This document shows positions 9,637-17,742 of a stretch of 64,000 nt of DNA, in pieces (positions within the stretch are counted from its first letter, which is position 1; every line of letters starts with the position of its first letter). The position numbers were made by a program, and so were the translations under genes. The DNA is from Demequina litoralis. GTDB lineage: Bacteria > Actinomycetota > Actinomycetes > Actinomycetales > Demequinaceae. The stretch lies in NCBI RefSeq assembly GCF_030418455.1, contig NZ_JAUHPW010000010.1, positions 62,001 through 126,000 on the forward strand, written 5' to 3'. The notes under the pieces were generated by a model. That model was not told where the DNA came from. It saw only the letters and a program-made list of their open reading frames with translations, and made no database searches.

Positions 9637-10071
9637 ATGAACCGACGCATCGTCCGCGGCGCCCTCGCCGGCGCCCTCCTCGCTCTCGTCCCCGCGATCT
9701 CCGCCTGCTCGACCGGCGCCGACGCCCCCGCGGCCGAGGTCGCCGAGTCCGTGGCCTTCGACGCCTCGCACGTGTCCGCCGCGGCGTTCGCGGTCGCCGC
9801 CGCGGAGGAGGGCGTCACCATCGTCGACGTCCGCACCCCCGCGGAGTACGCCGAGGGCCACCTGCCCGGCGCCGTCAACATCGACGTCTCCGGCGGCGAC
9901 TTCGAGGCGCAGGTCTCCGCGCTCGACCCGGAGGCCGAGTACGCGGTCTACTGCCGCTCGGGCAGCCGCTCGCGCGCCGCGATCGACATCATGACCGGCG
10001 CGGGCGTCGAGCACACCGTGGGCCTCGAGGGCGGCATCGGCGCCTGGACGGGCGACGTCGTCACCGGCTGA
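9637..10071 (+). CDS. Rhodanese-domain lipoprotein (thiosulfate/persulfide sulfurtransferase)
   Basis: The 144-residue protein has a lipoprotein signal (lipobox ISAC, Cys24) and one rhodanese domain: VTIVDVRTPAEYAEGHLPGAVNIDV, then the active-site loop CRSGSRS with the catalytic cysteine at about 106. It would act outside the membrane, moving sulfane sulfur. A CsoR/CstR-type palindrome covers its promoter, the usual arrangement for persulfide-controlled sulfurtransferases. The ATG at 9637 is chosen because the signal peptide starts there and TATAGT lies 7 nt before it. The start codon region MNRRIV contains a copy of the dispersed CGCATCGTCC 10-mer. It converges with the TDT channel gene, stop codons 8 nt apart. 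Confidence 0.88.
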   Translation: MNRRIVRGALAGALLALVPAISACSTGADAPAAEVAESVAFDASHVSAAAFAVAAAEEGVTIVDVRTPAEYAEGHLPGAVNIDVSGGDFEAQVSALDPEAEYAVYCRSGSRSRAAIDIMTGAGVEHTVGLEGGIGAWTGDVVTG

Positions 10072-10079
10072 GCCGCGCG

Positions 10080-11072
10080 TCAGCCCTCGGCGGCCAGCAG
10101 CTCGCCGCGGGAGACCGCGACCGCGGTCCGCCAACCCAGCCCGAGCACGAGCAGGGTCCCCGCCGCGAGGGCCGCGACCCCGACCCACGCCGCGAACGCC
10201 GTGGCGCCGGATTCGTACGCCGCGAGCAGCGCGGAGGCCGCGGCGGCGAGCGGGAAGGTGTAGGCCCACGCGCTGACCGCGAACGGCACCTTGCGCAGGT
10301 AGGCCGACTGGGCCGCGAGCAGCGCGAGCTGGAAGATCACCACGCCGAGCAGCATCATCGCGAGCGGGTCCTCCCACGAGCCGCCCAGGCGCACCCACGA
10401 CAGCGACGCGACGGCGGGAGGCGCGACCAGGATCGCGAGCGTGGGAGCGAGCCGCCACGGCATCACGCCCTCGACGAAGAGCCTGCTGAGCACCACCGGC
10501 AGGAGGCCGACCCAGAACACCGCGCCGACGCCGAAGAAGTACCAGCTCACCTCCCCGGGTGCGTGCGTGACGCCCGCGAGCGGGGCCACGAGGTTGCCCA
10601 CCACCGGGATGAACCACGCGGGGTGCACGTGGATCGCCTGGACGCGCGCGTCCGCGATCCACGTGCGCATCACCAGCACCGTCACGACGAACTGCAGCAC
10701 CGCGCCCGGCCACCACAGCGCCGCCGAGGCCGTCTCCGAGATCGGCAGGAACGCGGTCGCGAGCACCATCATCGACACCGGGATGGTCGCGACGAACGCC
10801 GCCTTGACCGGGTGCGTCCACTCGGCGACGGCGGCCCGCGGGTGCCGCGCCACCTTCGCCCCGTACGCGGCCACGGCCGCGGCGAGCACCGCGAGGCCGA
10901 GCCAGGCGAGCGCATCGTTCACCGGCAGCGCGAGGCCGAAGGCCTCGTCCGCCCGGAACCACGCGACGGCGGTGCCGCCGATGCCCATGACGACCGCGAA
11001 GACGCCGACGGGCAGGTGGGCCAGGCTCGGCGCGGGCGGGGCGGACGATGCGGCGGCGGGCTCGGGTGTCAT
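10080..11072 (-). CDS. TDT/SLAC1-family channel (TehA/Ssu1-like exporter)
   Basis: The 330-residue integral membrane protein has about ten hydrophobic segments and resembles the tellurite-resistance/dicarboxylate transporter family (MAE1, TehA, SLAC1, Ssu1), as in HLPVGVFAVVMGIGGTAVAW and WWPGAVLQFVVTVLVMRTW. The family includes sulfite exporters, dicarboxylate transporters and anion channels, so sequence alone does not fix the substrate. A CsoR/CstR-like operator just upstream and a rhodanese convergent to it favour a sulfur oxyanion such as sulfite; that is inference. The ATG at 11072 has GAGGAGGAACC before it. The open frame extends to 11537 but that part is unconserved DNA with the operators in it. 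Confidence 0.82.
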   Translation of the reverse strand: MTPEPAAASSAPPAPSLAHLPVGVFAVVMGIGGTAVAWFRADEAFGLALPVNDALAWLGLAVLAAAVAAYGAKVARHPRAAVAEWTHPVKAAFVATIPVSMMVLATAFLPISETASAALWWPGAVLQFVVTVLVMRTWIADARVQAIHVHPAWFIPVVGNLVAPLAGVTHAPGEVSWYFFGVGAVFWVGLLPVVLSRLFVEGVMPWRLAPTLAILVAPPAVASLSWVRLGGSWEDPLAMMLLGVVIFQLALLAAQSAYLRKVPFAVSAWAYTFPLAAAASALLAAYESGATAFAAWVGVAALAAGTLLVLGLGWRTAVAVSRGELLAAEG

Positions 11073-11094
11073 GGTTCCTCCTCGGCGTCGACGG

Positions 11095-11110
11095 ATACCC
11101 CCTGGCGTAT
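11095..11110 (-). promoter_or_regulatory. CsoR/CstR-like operator upstream of the TDT gene
   Basis: ATACCCC-CT-GGCGTAT differs by one base from the perfect palindrome at 9610. Read on the minus strand, GGGGTAT runs into TATCCG (11097-11092), a plausible -10 box about 20 nt before the ATG. This matches the geometry of the other three sites. Confidence 0.65.
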
Positions 11111-11147
11111 GACCCCAGTCTGGCACCGGGGGGCCGGGGGTCCACCG

Positions 11148-11376
11148 GGGCCCATGGTCCCGGAATCTCGGGCCGCGCGCGGGGTCGGTGGGGCCGGCGT
11201 GTCGCGCGGGCGTGTCGGCGTCGCGGTCCGTGGGTGCCGGGACGGCGTCCGTCAAGGCGTGCGGGGCGGTTTCCGGGGCCGCCGCGCCTCCGCATCGTCC
11301 CGCCGGAAGCCGCCGAAAACCCCTGGTCGCCATACCCCAAGGGGTATGAAATGCCTGGTAGTGGGCCCATGGTCCC
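11148..11376. repeat. Two copies of GGGCCCATGGTCCC in the TDT-adhE intergenic region
   Basis: The gap between the TDT gene and adhE (11073-11481, 409 bp) holds no gene. Besides the two palindromes listed separately it contains an exact 14-mer direct repeat at 11148-11161 and 11363-11376, 215 bp apart, and one copy of the dispersed 10-mer at 11291. The 14-mer is a near-palindrome centred on CCATGG and could be a second regulator's site; this is speculative. TACCGT at 11415-11420 is a possible adhE -10 box. Confidence 0.4.
11331..11348 (+). promoter_or_regulatory. CsoR/CstR-like operator upstream of adhE
   Basis: CATACCCC-AA-GGGGTATG is a palindrome with perfect 8-bp arms. The right arm begins TATGAA (11345-11350), a possible -10 box directing transcription toward adhE with a 5' leader of about 125 nt. 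It is too far from the TDT start (259 bp) to serve that gene directly. Confidence 0.65.
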
Positions 11377-11481
11377 CGGGACCTCTGCCCCGCGAGAACC
11401 GGGACCGGTCCACCTACCGTGATGGTCATGGGGATCGAGGCCCGGAGGGGGCCGGCACCCGTCATTAGGAGCCAGACAAAG

Positions 11482-14196
11482 ATGACTACCACTGTCCCGG
11501 AGAGCGCGGCCACCGACGTCGCGACCGCCATCGACACGCTCGTCGCGAACGCCCAGGAGGCGCTCGACGCCTACAGCGTGTTCACGCAGGACGACGTCAA
11601 CCTGCTCGTCAAGAAGGCCTCCGTGGCCGCCCTCAACCAGCACGGCGAGCTCGCCGTCCTCGCGGTCCAGGAGACCGGCCGCGGCGTGTTCGAGGACAAG
11701 GCCGTGAAGAACATCTTCGCGTGCGAGCACGTCACCCACTCGATGGCCCCGATGAAGACCGTCGGCATCATCCACGAGGACCCGATCAAGGGCATCACCG
11801 AGATCGCGGAGCCCGTCGGCGTCGTCGCCGGCGTGACCCCGGTCACCAACCCGACCTCGACCGCGATCTTCAAGTCGCTCATCGCGCTGAAGACCCGCAA
11901 CCCGATCATCTTCGCGTTCCACCCGAGCGCGCAGAAGTCCTCGGTCGCCGCCGCCAAGATCGTGCGCGACGCGGCGATCGCCGCCGGCGCCCCCGAGAAC
12001 TGCATCCAGTGGGTCGAGACCCCGTCGCTCGAGGCCACCAACCTGCTGATGAACCACGACGGCGTCGCGCTCATCCTCGCCACCGGCGGCAACGCCATGG
12101 TGAAGGCGGCGTACAGCTGCGGCAAGCCGGCCCTCGGCGTCGGCGCGGGCAACGTCCCCGCCTACGTGCACAAGTCGGCCGTGCTCGAGCGCTCGATCAA
12201 CGACCTGGTCATCTCGAAGGCCTTCGACAACGGCATGGTGTGCGCCTCGGAGCAGGCCGTCATCCTCGACGCCGAGATCTACGACAAGGGCCTCGCGCTC
12301 TTCGACCGCCTCCACGCCTACAAGGTCACCCCCGCCGAGAAGAAGATGCTCGAGGAGTTCATCTTCGGCGTCACCGCGGACGGCCAGAACTGCGCCGGCG
12401 CGAAGCTCAACCCGAACGTGGTCGGCAAGTCGCCGCAGTGGATCGCCGAGCAGGCCGGCTTCTCCGTCCCGGAGGAGACCTCGATCATCCTCGCCGAGGT
12501 CTCGACCGTCGGCGAGAGCGAGCCGCTCACCCGCGAGAAGCTGTGCCCGGTCCTCGCCGTCCTCAAGGCGGAGTCCACCGAGCAGGGCCTCGACTACGCC
12601 GAGCGCATGGTCGAGTTCCACGGCCTCGGCCACTCGGCCGCGATCCACGCGACCGACGACGAGCTCATCAAGGACTTCGGCAAGCGCGTCAAGGCGATCC
12701 GCGTCATCGTGAACTCGCCTTCCTCGCACGGCGGCATCGGCGACATCTACAACGCCTTCCTGCCCTCGCTGACCCTGGGCTGCGGCTCCTACGGCCACAA
12801 CTCGGTGTCGAACAACGTCACCGCGGTGAACCTGATCAACGTCAAGCGCATCGGCCGGAGGAACAACAACATGCAGTGGTTCAAGGTGCCGGCCAAGACG
12901 TACTTCGAGCCCAACGCGATCCAGTACCTGCACGACATGAACGGCGTCGAGCGCGTCACCATCGTGACCGACGCGACCATGACCCGCATCGGCATCGTCG
13001 ACAAGGTCCTGGACGTCCTCAACCGCCGCTCGAACAACGTGTCGGTCCAGATCATCGACAACGTCGAGCCCGAGCCGAGCGTCGCGACCGTCCGCAAGGG
13101 CGCCGAGACCCTCCGCGCCTTCAAGCCCGACACGATCATCGCGGTCGGCGGCGGCTCGCCGATGGACGCCGCCAAGGTGATGTGGCTGCTCTACGAGCAC
13201 CCGGACATCGACTTCGCCGACCTCAAGGAGAAGTTCTTCGACGTCCGCAAGCGCGCCTTCCAGTTCCCCAAGCTGGGCGAGATCGCCAAGCTGGTCTGCA
13301 TCCCGACCACGTCGGGCACCGGCTCCGAGGTGACGCCGTTCGCGGTGATCTCCGACCCGGAGAACGGCCGCAAGTACCCGCTCGCCGACTACGCGCTCAC
13401 GCCGACCGTCGCGATCGTGGACCCGGTCCTCACCGCGAACCTGCCCTCGCGCGTCGCCGCGGACTCGGGCTTCGACGCCCTCACCCACGCGACCGAGGCG
13501 TTCGTCTCCGTCTACGCGAACGACTACACCGACGGCCTCGCGCTGCAGGCCATCAAGATGGTCTTCGAGCACATCGAGGAGTCCGTCACGGTGGGCGGCG
13601 GCGCCGTCAAGGCCCGCGAGAAGATGCACAACGCGGCGACCATCGCCGGTATGGCCTTCGCCAACGCCTTCCTGGGCCTGGTGCACGCCATGTCACACGT
13701 GACCGGTTCGACGTTCCACGTCGCCCACGGCCGCACCAACGCGATCTACCTGCCGCACGTCATCCGCTACAACGGCAAGGTCCCGACCAAGCCGGCCTCG
13801 TGGCCCAAGGCCGAGTCCTACGTCGCGCCGGAGCGCTACCAGGAGATCGCCAAGCACCTCGGTCTGCCGGCCTCGACCCCCGAGGAGGGCGTGGAGTCCT
13901 ACGCCGCCGCGGTGGAGGAGCTGCGCAACAAGGTGGGCATCGAGCGCTCGTTCCGCGAGGTGGGCGTCGACGAGACCGACTTCATGGCCTCGCTCGACAC
14001 GCTGGCGATGAACGCCTACGCCGACCAGTGCGCGCCGGCCAACCCGCGCCTTCCGATCCTCGAGGACATGAAGGTGATGATGGAGGCCGCGTACTACGGC
14101 ATCGGCTGGGACGACGTGAAGGCCAACCGCAAGGCCGAGGCCCCCGTCGAGGCCAAGAAGGCCCCCGCCAAGAAGGCCTCCGCAAAGAAGGCCTGA
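11482..14196 (+). CDS. adhE: Bifunctional acetaldehyde-CoA/alcohol dehydrogenase AdhE
   Basis: The 904-residue protein fuses an N-terminal CoA-acylating aldehyde dehydrogenase (catalytic cysteine about 254 in DNGMVCASEQAVI) to a C-terminal iron-dependent alcohol dehydrogenase (GGGSPMDAAKVMW, PTTSGTGSEVTPFAVI, ALTHATEAFVS, and iron-binding GLVHAMSHVTGSTFHVAHGR). It reduces acetyl-CoA to ethanol and regenerates NAD in fermentation, so the host is probably facultatively anaerobic. The ATG at 11482 has AGGAGC upstream; an in-frame ATG at 11428 lies 7 nt after TACCGT and could give an 18-residue leaderless extension. The C-terminus carries a lysine/alanine tail, KKAPAKKASAKKA, unusual for AdhE. 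A CsoR/CstR-like palindrome lies 134 bp upstream. Confidence 0.93.
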   Translation: MTTTVPESAATDVATAIDTLVANAQEALDAYSVFTQDDVNLLVKKASVAALNQHGELAVLAVQETGRGVFEDKAVKNIFACEHVTHSMAPMKTVGIIHEDPIKGITEIAEPVGVVAGVTPVTNPTSTAIFKSLIALKTRNPIIFAFHPSAQKSSVAAAKIVRDAAIAAGAPENCIQWVETPSLEATNLLMNHDGVALILATGGNAMVKAAYSCGKPALGVGAGNVPAYVHKSAVLERSINDLVISKAFDNGMVCASEQAVILDAEIYDKGLALFDRLHAYKVTPAEKKMLEEFIFGVTADGQNCAGAKLNPNVVGKSPQWIAEQAGFSVPEETSIILAEVSTVGESEPLTREKLCPVLAVLKAESTEQGLDYAERMVEFHGLGHSAAIHATDDELIKDFGKRVKAIRVIVNSPSSHGGIGDIYNAFLPSLTLGCGSYGHNSVSNNVTAVNLINVKRIGRRNNNMQWFKVPAKTYFEPNAIQYLHDMNGVERVTIVTDATMTRIGIVDKVLDVLNRRSNNVSVQIIDNVEPEPSVATVRKGAETLRAFKPDTIIAVGGGSPMDAAKVMWLLYEHPDIDFADLKEKFFDVRKRAFQFPKLGEIAKLVCIPTTSGTGSEVTPFAVISDPENGRKYPLADYALTPTVAIVDPVLTANLPSRVAADSGFDALTHATEAFVSVYANDYTDGLALQAIKMVFEHIEESVTVGGGAVKAREKMHNAATIAGMAFANAFLGLVHAMSHVTGSTFHVAHGRTNAIYLPHVIRYNGKVPTKPASWPKAESYVAPERYQEIAKHLGLPASTPEEGVESYAAAVEELRNKVGIERSFREVGVDETDFMASLDTLAMNAYADQCAPANPRLPILEDMKVMMEAAYYGIGWDDVKANRKAEAPVEAKKAPAKKASAKKA

Positions 14197-14241
14197 CCCA
14201 AGCTGGCTCCTGGGGCTGATCGGCCCCGGAAGTCCCTCCCT

Positions 14242-14276
14242 CAGGGCCCCGACACCCATCCGGTGTCGGGGCCCTG
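14242..14276 (+). terminator. adhE terminator
   Basis: CAGGGCCCCGACACC (14242-14256) pairs perfectly over 15 bp with 14262-14276 around a 5-nt loop, 45 nt after the adhE stop. Confidence 0.85.
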
Positions 14277-14288
14277 TGTCGTCCCCAC

Positions 14289-14324
14289 CCACGACTGCCA
14301 ATGACACAGGTGACAGGTGTGACA
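14289..14324 (+). repeat. 36-nt intergenic element, solo copy
   Basis: It starts CCACGACTGCCAATGACA and carries TGAC three times at exact 9-bp steps (14302, 14311, 14320 by the T). The same 36-nt element occurs as an inverted pair at 21603-21692. It lies between the adhE terminator and the small lipoprotein gene. Confidence 0.6.
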
Positions 14325-14410
14325 GGCCGGGCGGGTGGCGCGGCGGGGTAGGCGGGGGACGATGCGCGTGCGGGTCCGCGGGGGTGTGCGGGTTTGCCAT
14401 GATGGGGGCC

Positions 14411-14695
14411 ATGAACCGCCGCATCGTCCCCGCCGCCGTCACCGCCGCCGCGCTCGCGGCCCTGCTCTCCGGCTGCGGCGACGCGGACCCGCGCGAGGCC
14501 ATCGCGTCCGCGACCGCGGGCGTCAGCAGTGCGATCGACAAGGCCAACGAGATCAAGGACGAGGCCTCGCAGCGCGCCGAGGAGATCCAGGAGAAGGCCG
14601 AGGACGCCAAGCAGAAGATCGACGACGCCAGGACGCAGGTCGAGGACGCGGTCGGCTCCGCGAAGGACACGCTCGACGCCGTCACGGGCGAGTAG
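14411..14695 (+). CDS. Small coiled-coil lipoprotein of unknown function
   Basis: The 94-residue product has a lipoprotein signal (lipobox LLSGC, Cys22) followed by a highly charged, alanine-rich helix with heptad character (ANEIKDEASQRAEEIQEKAE and onward) to the C-terminus. I do not recognise a family; the layout recalls small structural envelope lipoproteins. The start MNRRIV has the dispersed 10-mer in its codons. CATGAT lies 6 nt before the ATG, suggesting a leaderless mRNA; the DUF2207 gene at 19762 has nearly the same upstream sequence. It precedes prfB by 48 nt but prfB has its own promoter. Confidence 0.7.
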   Translation: MNRRIVPAAVTAAALAALLSGCGDADPREAIASATAGVSSAIDKANEIKDEASQRAEEIQEKAEDAKQKIDDARTQVEDAVGSAKDTLDAVTGE

Positions 14696-14743
14696 GCCGT
14701 CAGCGGGCGAGGTCCCGCACGCGCGCCACTAGACTTGACGCTC

Positions 14744-15853
14744 GTGGCCACCGACTTCGCGACCGAGATCCAGGAGCTCCGCTCGACCTTCTCCCAGATC
14801 GAGGCGGTGACCGACCCGACCAAGCTGAGGGCGCGCATCGCCGACCTCGAGGAGCAGGCCGCCGCGCCCGACCTCTGGGACGACCAGGAGAACGCGCAGG
14901 CCGTCACCAGCCAGCTGAGCCAGGCGAACGCCGAGCTCGACCGCGTGGCGCGCATGGGCTCGCGCATCGACGACCTCGAGGTGCTCGTCGAGCTCGGCAC
15001 CGAGGGCGAGGACGAGGACACCCTCGCCGAGGCGGAGGCCGACCTCGCGGGCATCAAGAAGGACCTCGCCGCGCTCGAGATCCGCACCCTGATGACGGGG
15101 GAGTGGGACGAGCGCAACGCGGTCGTCACCATCCGCTCGGGCGCGGGCGGCGACGATGCGACCGACTTCGCCGAGATGCTCCTGCGCATGTACCTGCGCT
15201 GGGCCGAGCGCCACGGCTACCAGACCAAGGTGCTCGACACCTCGTACGCGGAGGGCGCCGGCATCAAGTCCGCGACCTTCGAGCTCAACGCGCCGTACGC
15301 CTTCGGCACGCTGTCCGTCGAAGCAGGCACGCACCGCCTCGCGCGCATCAGCCCGTTCGGTTCGGCCGACAAGCGCCAGACCTCCTTCGCGGCGGTCGAG
15401 GTGATCCCGCAGATCGAGTCGACCGACCACATCGAGGTCCCCGAGTCCGAGATCAAGGTGGACGTGTTCCGCTCGTCGGGCCCGGGCGGCCAGTCGGTCA
15501 ACACCACCGACTCCGCCGTGCGCCTCACCCACCTCCCCACCGGCATCGTCGTGTCGATGCAGGACGAGAAGTCGCAGATCCAGAACCGCGCCGCCGCCAT
15601 GCGCGTGCTCCAGTCGCGCCTGCTGCTCCTCAAGAAGGAGGAGGAGGCCGCCCAGAAGAAGGAGCTGGCCGGCGACATCAAGGCGAGCTGGGGCGACCAG
15701 ATGCGCTCGTACTTCCTCTACGGCCAGCAGCTCGTCAAGGACCTGCGCACCGGCTACGAGGTCGGCAACCCGCAGATCGTCTTCGATGGCGACCTCGACG
15801 GCTTCATCGACGCGGGCATCCGCTGGCGCCGGTCCTCCCAGAACGAGGGCTGA
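14744..15853 (+). CDS. prfB: Peptide chain release factor 2
   Basis: The 369-residue protein recognises UAA and UGA and triggers peptide release. The codon-recognition tripeptide SPF is at about 203-205 ([12 protein letters not shown]) and the catalytic GGQ is at about 248-250 ([16 protein letters not shown]). The reading frame is continuous, so the programmed frameshift that controls RF2 in enterobacteria is absent. GTG at 14744 is preferred over TTG at 14735 because TAGACT (14730-14735) ends 8 nt before it, fitting a leaderless start. Its position upstream of ftsE is conserved in actinobacteria. Confidence 0.95.
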   Translation: MATDFATEIQELRSTFSQIEAVTDPTKLRARIADLEEQAAAPDLWDDQENAQAVTSQLSQANAELDRVARMGSRIDDLEVLVELGTEGEDEDTLAEAEADLAGIKKDLAALEIRTLMTGEWDERNAVVTIRSGAGGDDATDFAEMLLRMYLRWAERHGYQTKVLDTSYAEGAGIKSATFELNAPYAFGTLSVEAGTHRLARISPFGSADKRQTSFAAVEVIPQIESTDHIEVPESEIKVDVFRSSGPGGQSVNTTDSAVRLTHLPTGIVVSMQDEKSQIQNRAAAMRVLQSRLLLLKKEEEAAQKKELAGDIKASWGDQMRSYFLYGQQLVKDLRTGYEVGNPQIVFDGDLDGFIDAGIRWRRSSQNEG

Positions 15854-15862
15854 CCCCGGTTA

Positions 15863-15940
15863 CCCCTCCACGCGGGCGCGTTCGACTCCCGTCGTTTCCA
15901 GGCATGTTCCCGTTCACATCGGGGGCTTCGCGTGGAGGGG
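15863..15940. repeat. Intergenic inverted repeat CCCCTCCACGCG
   Basis: In the 288-bp prfB-ftsE gap, CCCCTCCACGCG (15863-15874) and CGCGTGGAGGGG (15929-15940) are perfect 12-bp arms around 54 nt. They are followed by GCGCCTCGCCCGCGTGGACAG to 15960. A similar arrangement occurs at 43501-43607. Two copies of the dispersed 10-mer (15969 and 15993) lie just downstream, 24 bp apart. The rest of the gap shows no gene. Confidence 0.5.
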
Positions 15941-16141
15941 CGCCTCGCCCGCGTGGACAGGTAAACGGGACGATGCGCGGGACCCGGCACGGGACGATGC
16001 GCAGGATAGTTGGCGCTTTGCGAACTTTTGGTGTGTGACGTACCGGACACGCCCGGCGCGGCGCGCCTCCCGGGCGGCTCCGGGACCCGTTCCTACGATG
16101 CAGACGTGGTGCGGGTCCTACCCCTCGCGCCCGTGCACATC

Positions 16142-16834
16142 ATGATTCGACTCGACAACGCCACCAAGGTCTACAAGCGGGGCGCCCGTCCCGCGCTCGA
16201 CTCCGTCTCCGTGGAGATCGAGCGCGGCGACTTCGTGTTCCTCGTGGGCTCGTCCGGCTCGGGCAAGTCGACGTTCCTCAAGCTCATCCTGCGCGAGGAG
16301 CGCCCCACCGGGGGAGACGTGTACGTCGCGGGCCGCCACCTCAACAAGCTGAGCGCGTGGCGCGTGCCGCACCTGCGCCGCGAGATCGGCGCGGTGTTCC
16401 AGGACTTCCGCCTGCTGCCGAACAAGACCGTCTACCAGAACGTCGCGTTCGCGCTCCAGGTGATCGGCAAGAGCCGCCACCACATCCAGTCGACCGTGCC
16501 GGAGATGCTCGAGCTCGTGGGCCTGTCCGGCAAGGAGAAGCGCTTCCCGCACGAGCTCTCCGGCGGAGAGCAGCAGCGCGTCGCGATCGCGCGTGCGTTC
16601 GTCAACCACCCGCCGATCCTGCTGTGCGACGAGCCCACCGGCAACCTCGACCCGGGCACCTCCGTGGGCATCATGCGCCTGCTCGACCGCATCAACCGCA
16701 CGGGCACCACGGTGCTCATGGCCACGCACGACGACGAGATCGTCGACCAGATGCGCAAGCGCGTCATCGAGCTGCGCGGCGGCCAGCTGGTCCGCGACCA
16801 GGACCGCGGTGTCTACGGGCTGGAGCGAGTATGA
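16142..16834 (+). CDS. ftsE: Cell-division ATP-binding protein FtsE
   Basis: The 230-residue ABC ATPase has Walker [10 protein letters not shown] (36-44), signature LSGGEQQR, Walker [13 protein letters not shown] and a typical FtsE opening [14 protein letters not shown]. With FtsX it forms the septal complex that transmits ATP hydrolysis to a periplasmic or extracellular peptidoglycan hydrolase. Two in-frame GTG codons at 16106 and 16109 lie 6-9 nt after TACGAT (16094-16099), so a leaderless form about 12 residues longer is possible; the conserved start is ATG 16142. It overlaps ftsX by 4 nt. Confidence 0.94.
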   Translation: MIRLDNATKVYKRGARPALDSVSVEIERGDFVFLVGSSGSGKSTFLKLILREERPTGGDVYVAGRHLNKLSAWRVPHLRREIGAVFQDFRLLPNKTVYQNVAFALQVIGKSRHHIQSTVPEMLELVGLSGKEKRFPHELSGGEQQRVAIARAFVNHPPILLCDEPTGNLDPGTSVGIMRLLDRINRTGTTVLMATHDDEIVDQMRKRVIELRGGQLVRDQDRGVYGLERV

Positions 16835-17742
16835 GGCTGCGGTTCATCCTCGGCGAGGTCGTCAACGGGCTCCGCCGCAACAGCACGATGGCGCTGTCCG
16901 TCGTGCTGGTGACGTTCGTGTCGCTCATGTTCGTGGGCGCCGCGGCGCTCACGCAGATGCAGATCGACCAGCTCAAGGACGACTGGTACGGCAAGGTCGA
17001 GATCTCGATCTTCCTGTGCCCCGAGAGCTCCCGCAATGAGCAGTGCGCCGAGGGCCCGGTGACCGTGGCCCAGGAGGACGCGATCCGGTCCGTCCTCGAG
17101 GACGGCGCGCTCAAGGACCTCGTGCAGGAGGTCTACTACGAGTCCCGCGAACAGGCCTTCGACAAGTTCGTCGCCAACGACGAGGACGGCATCTGGTCCT
17201 CGCTCACCGCGGACCAGATGCAGCCCAGCTTCCGGGTCAAGCTCGCCGACCCCGAGCAGTACCAGGTGGTCGCGGACGCGACCGAGGGCCTGCCCGGCGT
17301 CGACGTCGTGCGGGACCAGCGCGAGATCTTCTCCGAGCTGTTCCGCTTCCTCAACGCCGCCACCATCGTCGCCGCGGCCCTCGCCGCCGTCATGCTGCTC
17401 GCCGCGATGCTGCTCATCACCACGACCATCCGCCTGAGCGCGCTCAGCCGCCGCCGCGAGACGCAGATCATGCGCATGGTGGGCTCGTCGCGCTCGCTCA
17501 TCCAGATGCCGTTCATGCTCGAGGGCGCCGTCGCCGCGACGGGCGGCGCGTTGCTCGCCGTCGCGGGCCTGTTCTTCGGCGTGCGCTACCTGATCGACGA
17601 CTGGCTGCGGAGCTCCGTCACGTGGGTCCAGTACATCGGCACGCAGGACGTGTGGTCGGTCGCACCGTGGCTGCTCGTCATCGCCGTGGGCCTCGCCGCG
17701 ATCGCCTCCGTCGTGACGCTCGGGAGGTACACGCGCGCATGA
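16831..17742 (+). CDS. ftsX: Cell-division membrane protein FtsX
   Basis: The 303-residue protein has the FtsX layout: a cytoplasmic N-terminus, one membrane helix (about 20-42), an extracellular domain of about 125 residues with two cysteines ([12 protein letters not shown]), then three helices near the C-terminus. It partners FtsE; the extracellular loop of actinobacterial FtsX is known to contact the RipC-type hydrolase. Here a coiled-coil M23 peptidase starts at the FtsX stop, so the whole module is one operon. Confidence 0.93.
   Translation: MRLRFILGEVVNGLRRNSTMALSVVLVTFVSLMFVGAAALTQMQIDQLKDDWYGKVEISIFLCPESSRNEQCAEGPVTVAQEDAIRSVLEDGALKDLVQEVYYESREQAFDKFVANDEDGIWSSLTADQMQPSFRVKLADPEQYQVVADATEGLPGVDVVRDQREIFSELFRFLNAATIVAAALAAVMLLAAMLLITTTIRLSALSRRRETQIMRMVGSSRSLIQMPFMLEGAVAATGGALLAVAGLFFGVRYLIDDWLRSSVTWVQYIGTQDVWSVAPWLLVIAVGLAAIASVVTLGRYTRA

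Noticed and set aside
11419-11481. Longer AdhE starting at 11419
   Set aside because: ATG 11482 has a Shine-Dalgarno sequence and matches the usual start; 11428 remains possible as a leaderless start, 11419 does not fit either pattern.
9496-13686. Minus-strand open frame of 1396 codons
   Set aside because: It is antisense to the rhodanese and adhE genes, has low-complexity Arg/Asp/Val/Gly composition, and resembles no protein. Long antisense frames are expected at this GC content.
14744-15853. Programmed frameshift in prfB
   Set aside because: The frame is continuous, with no in-frame UGA near codon 25, so the autoregulatory frameshift is not present.
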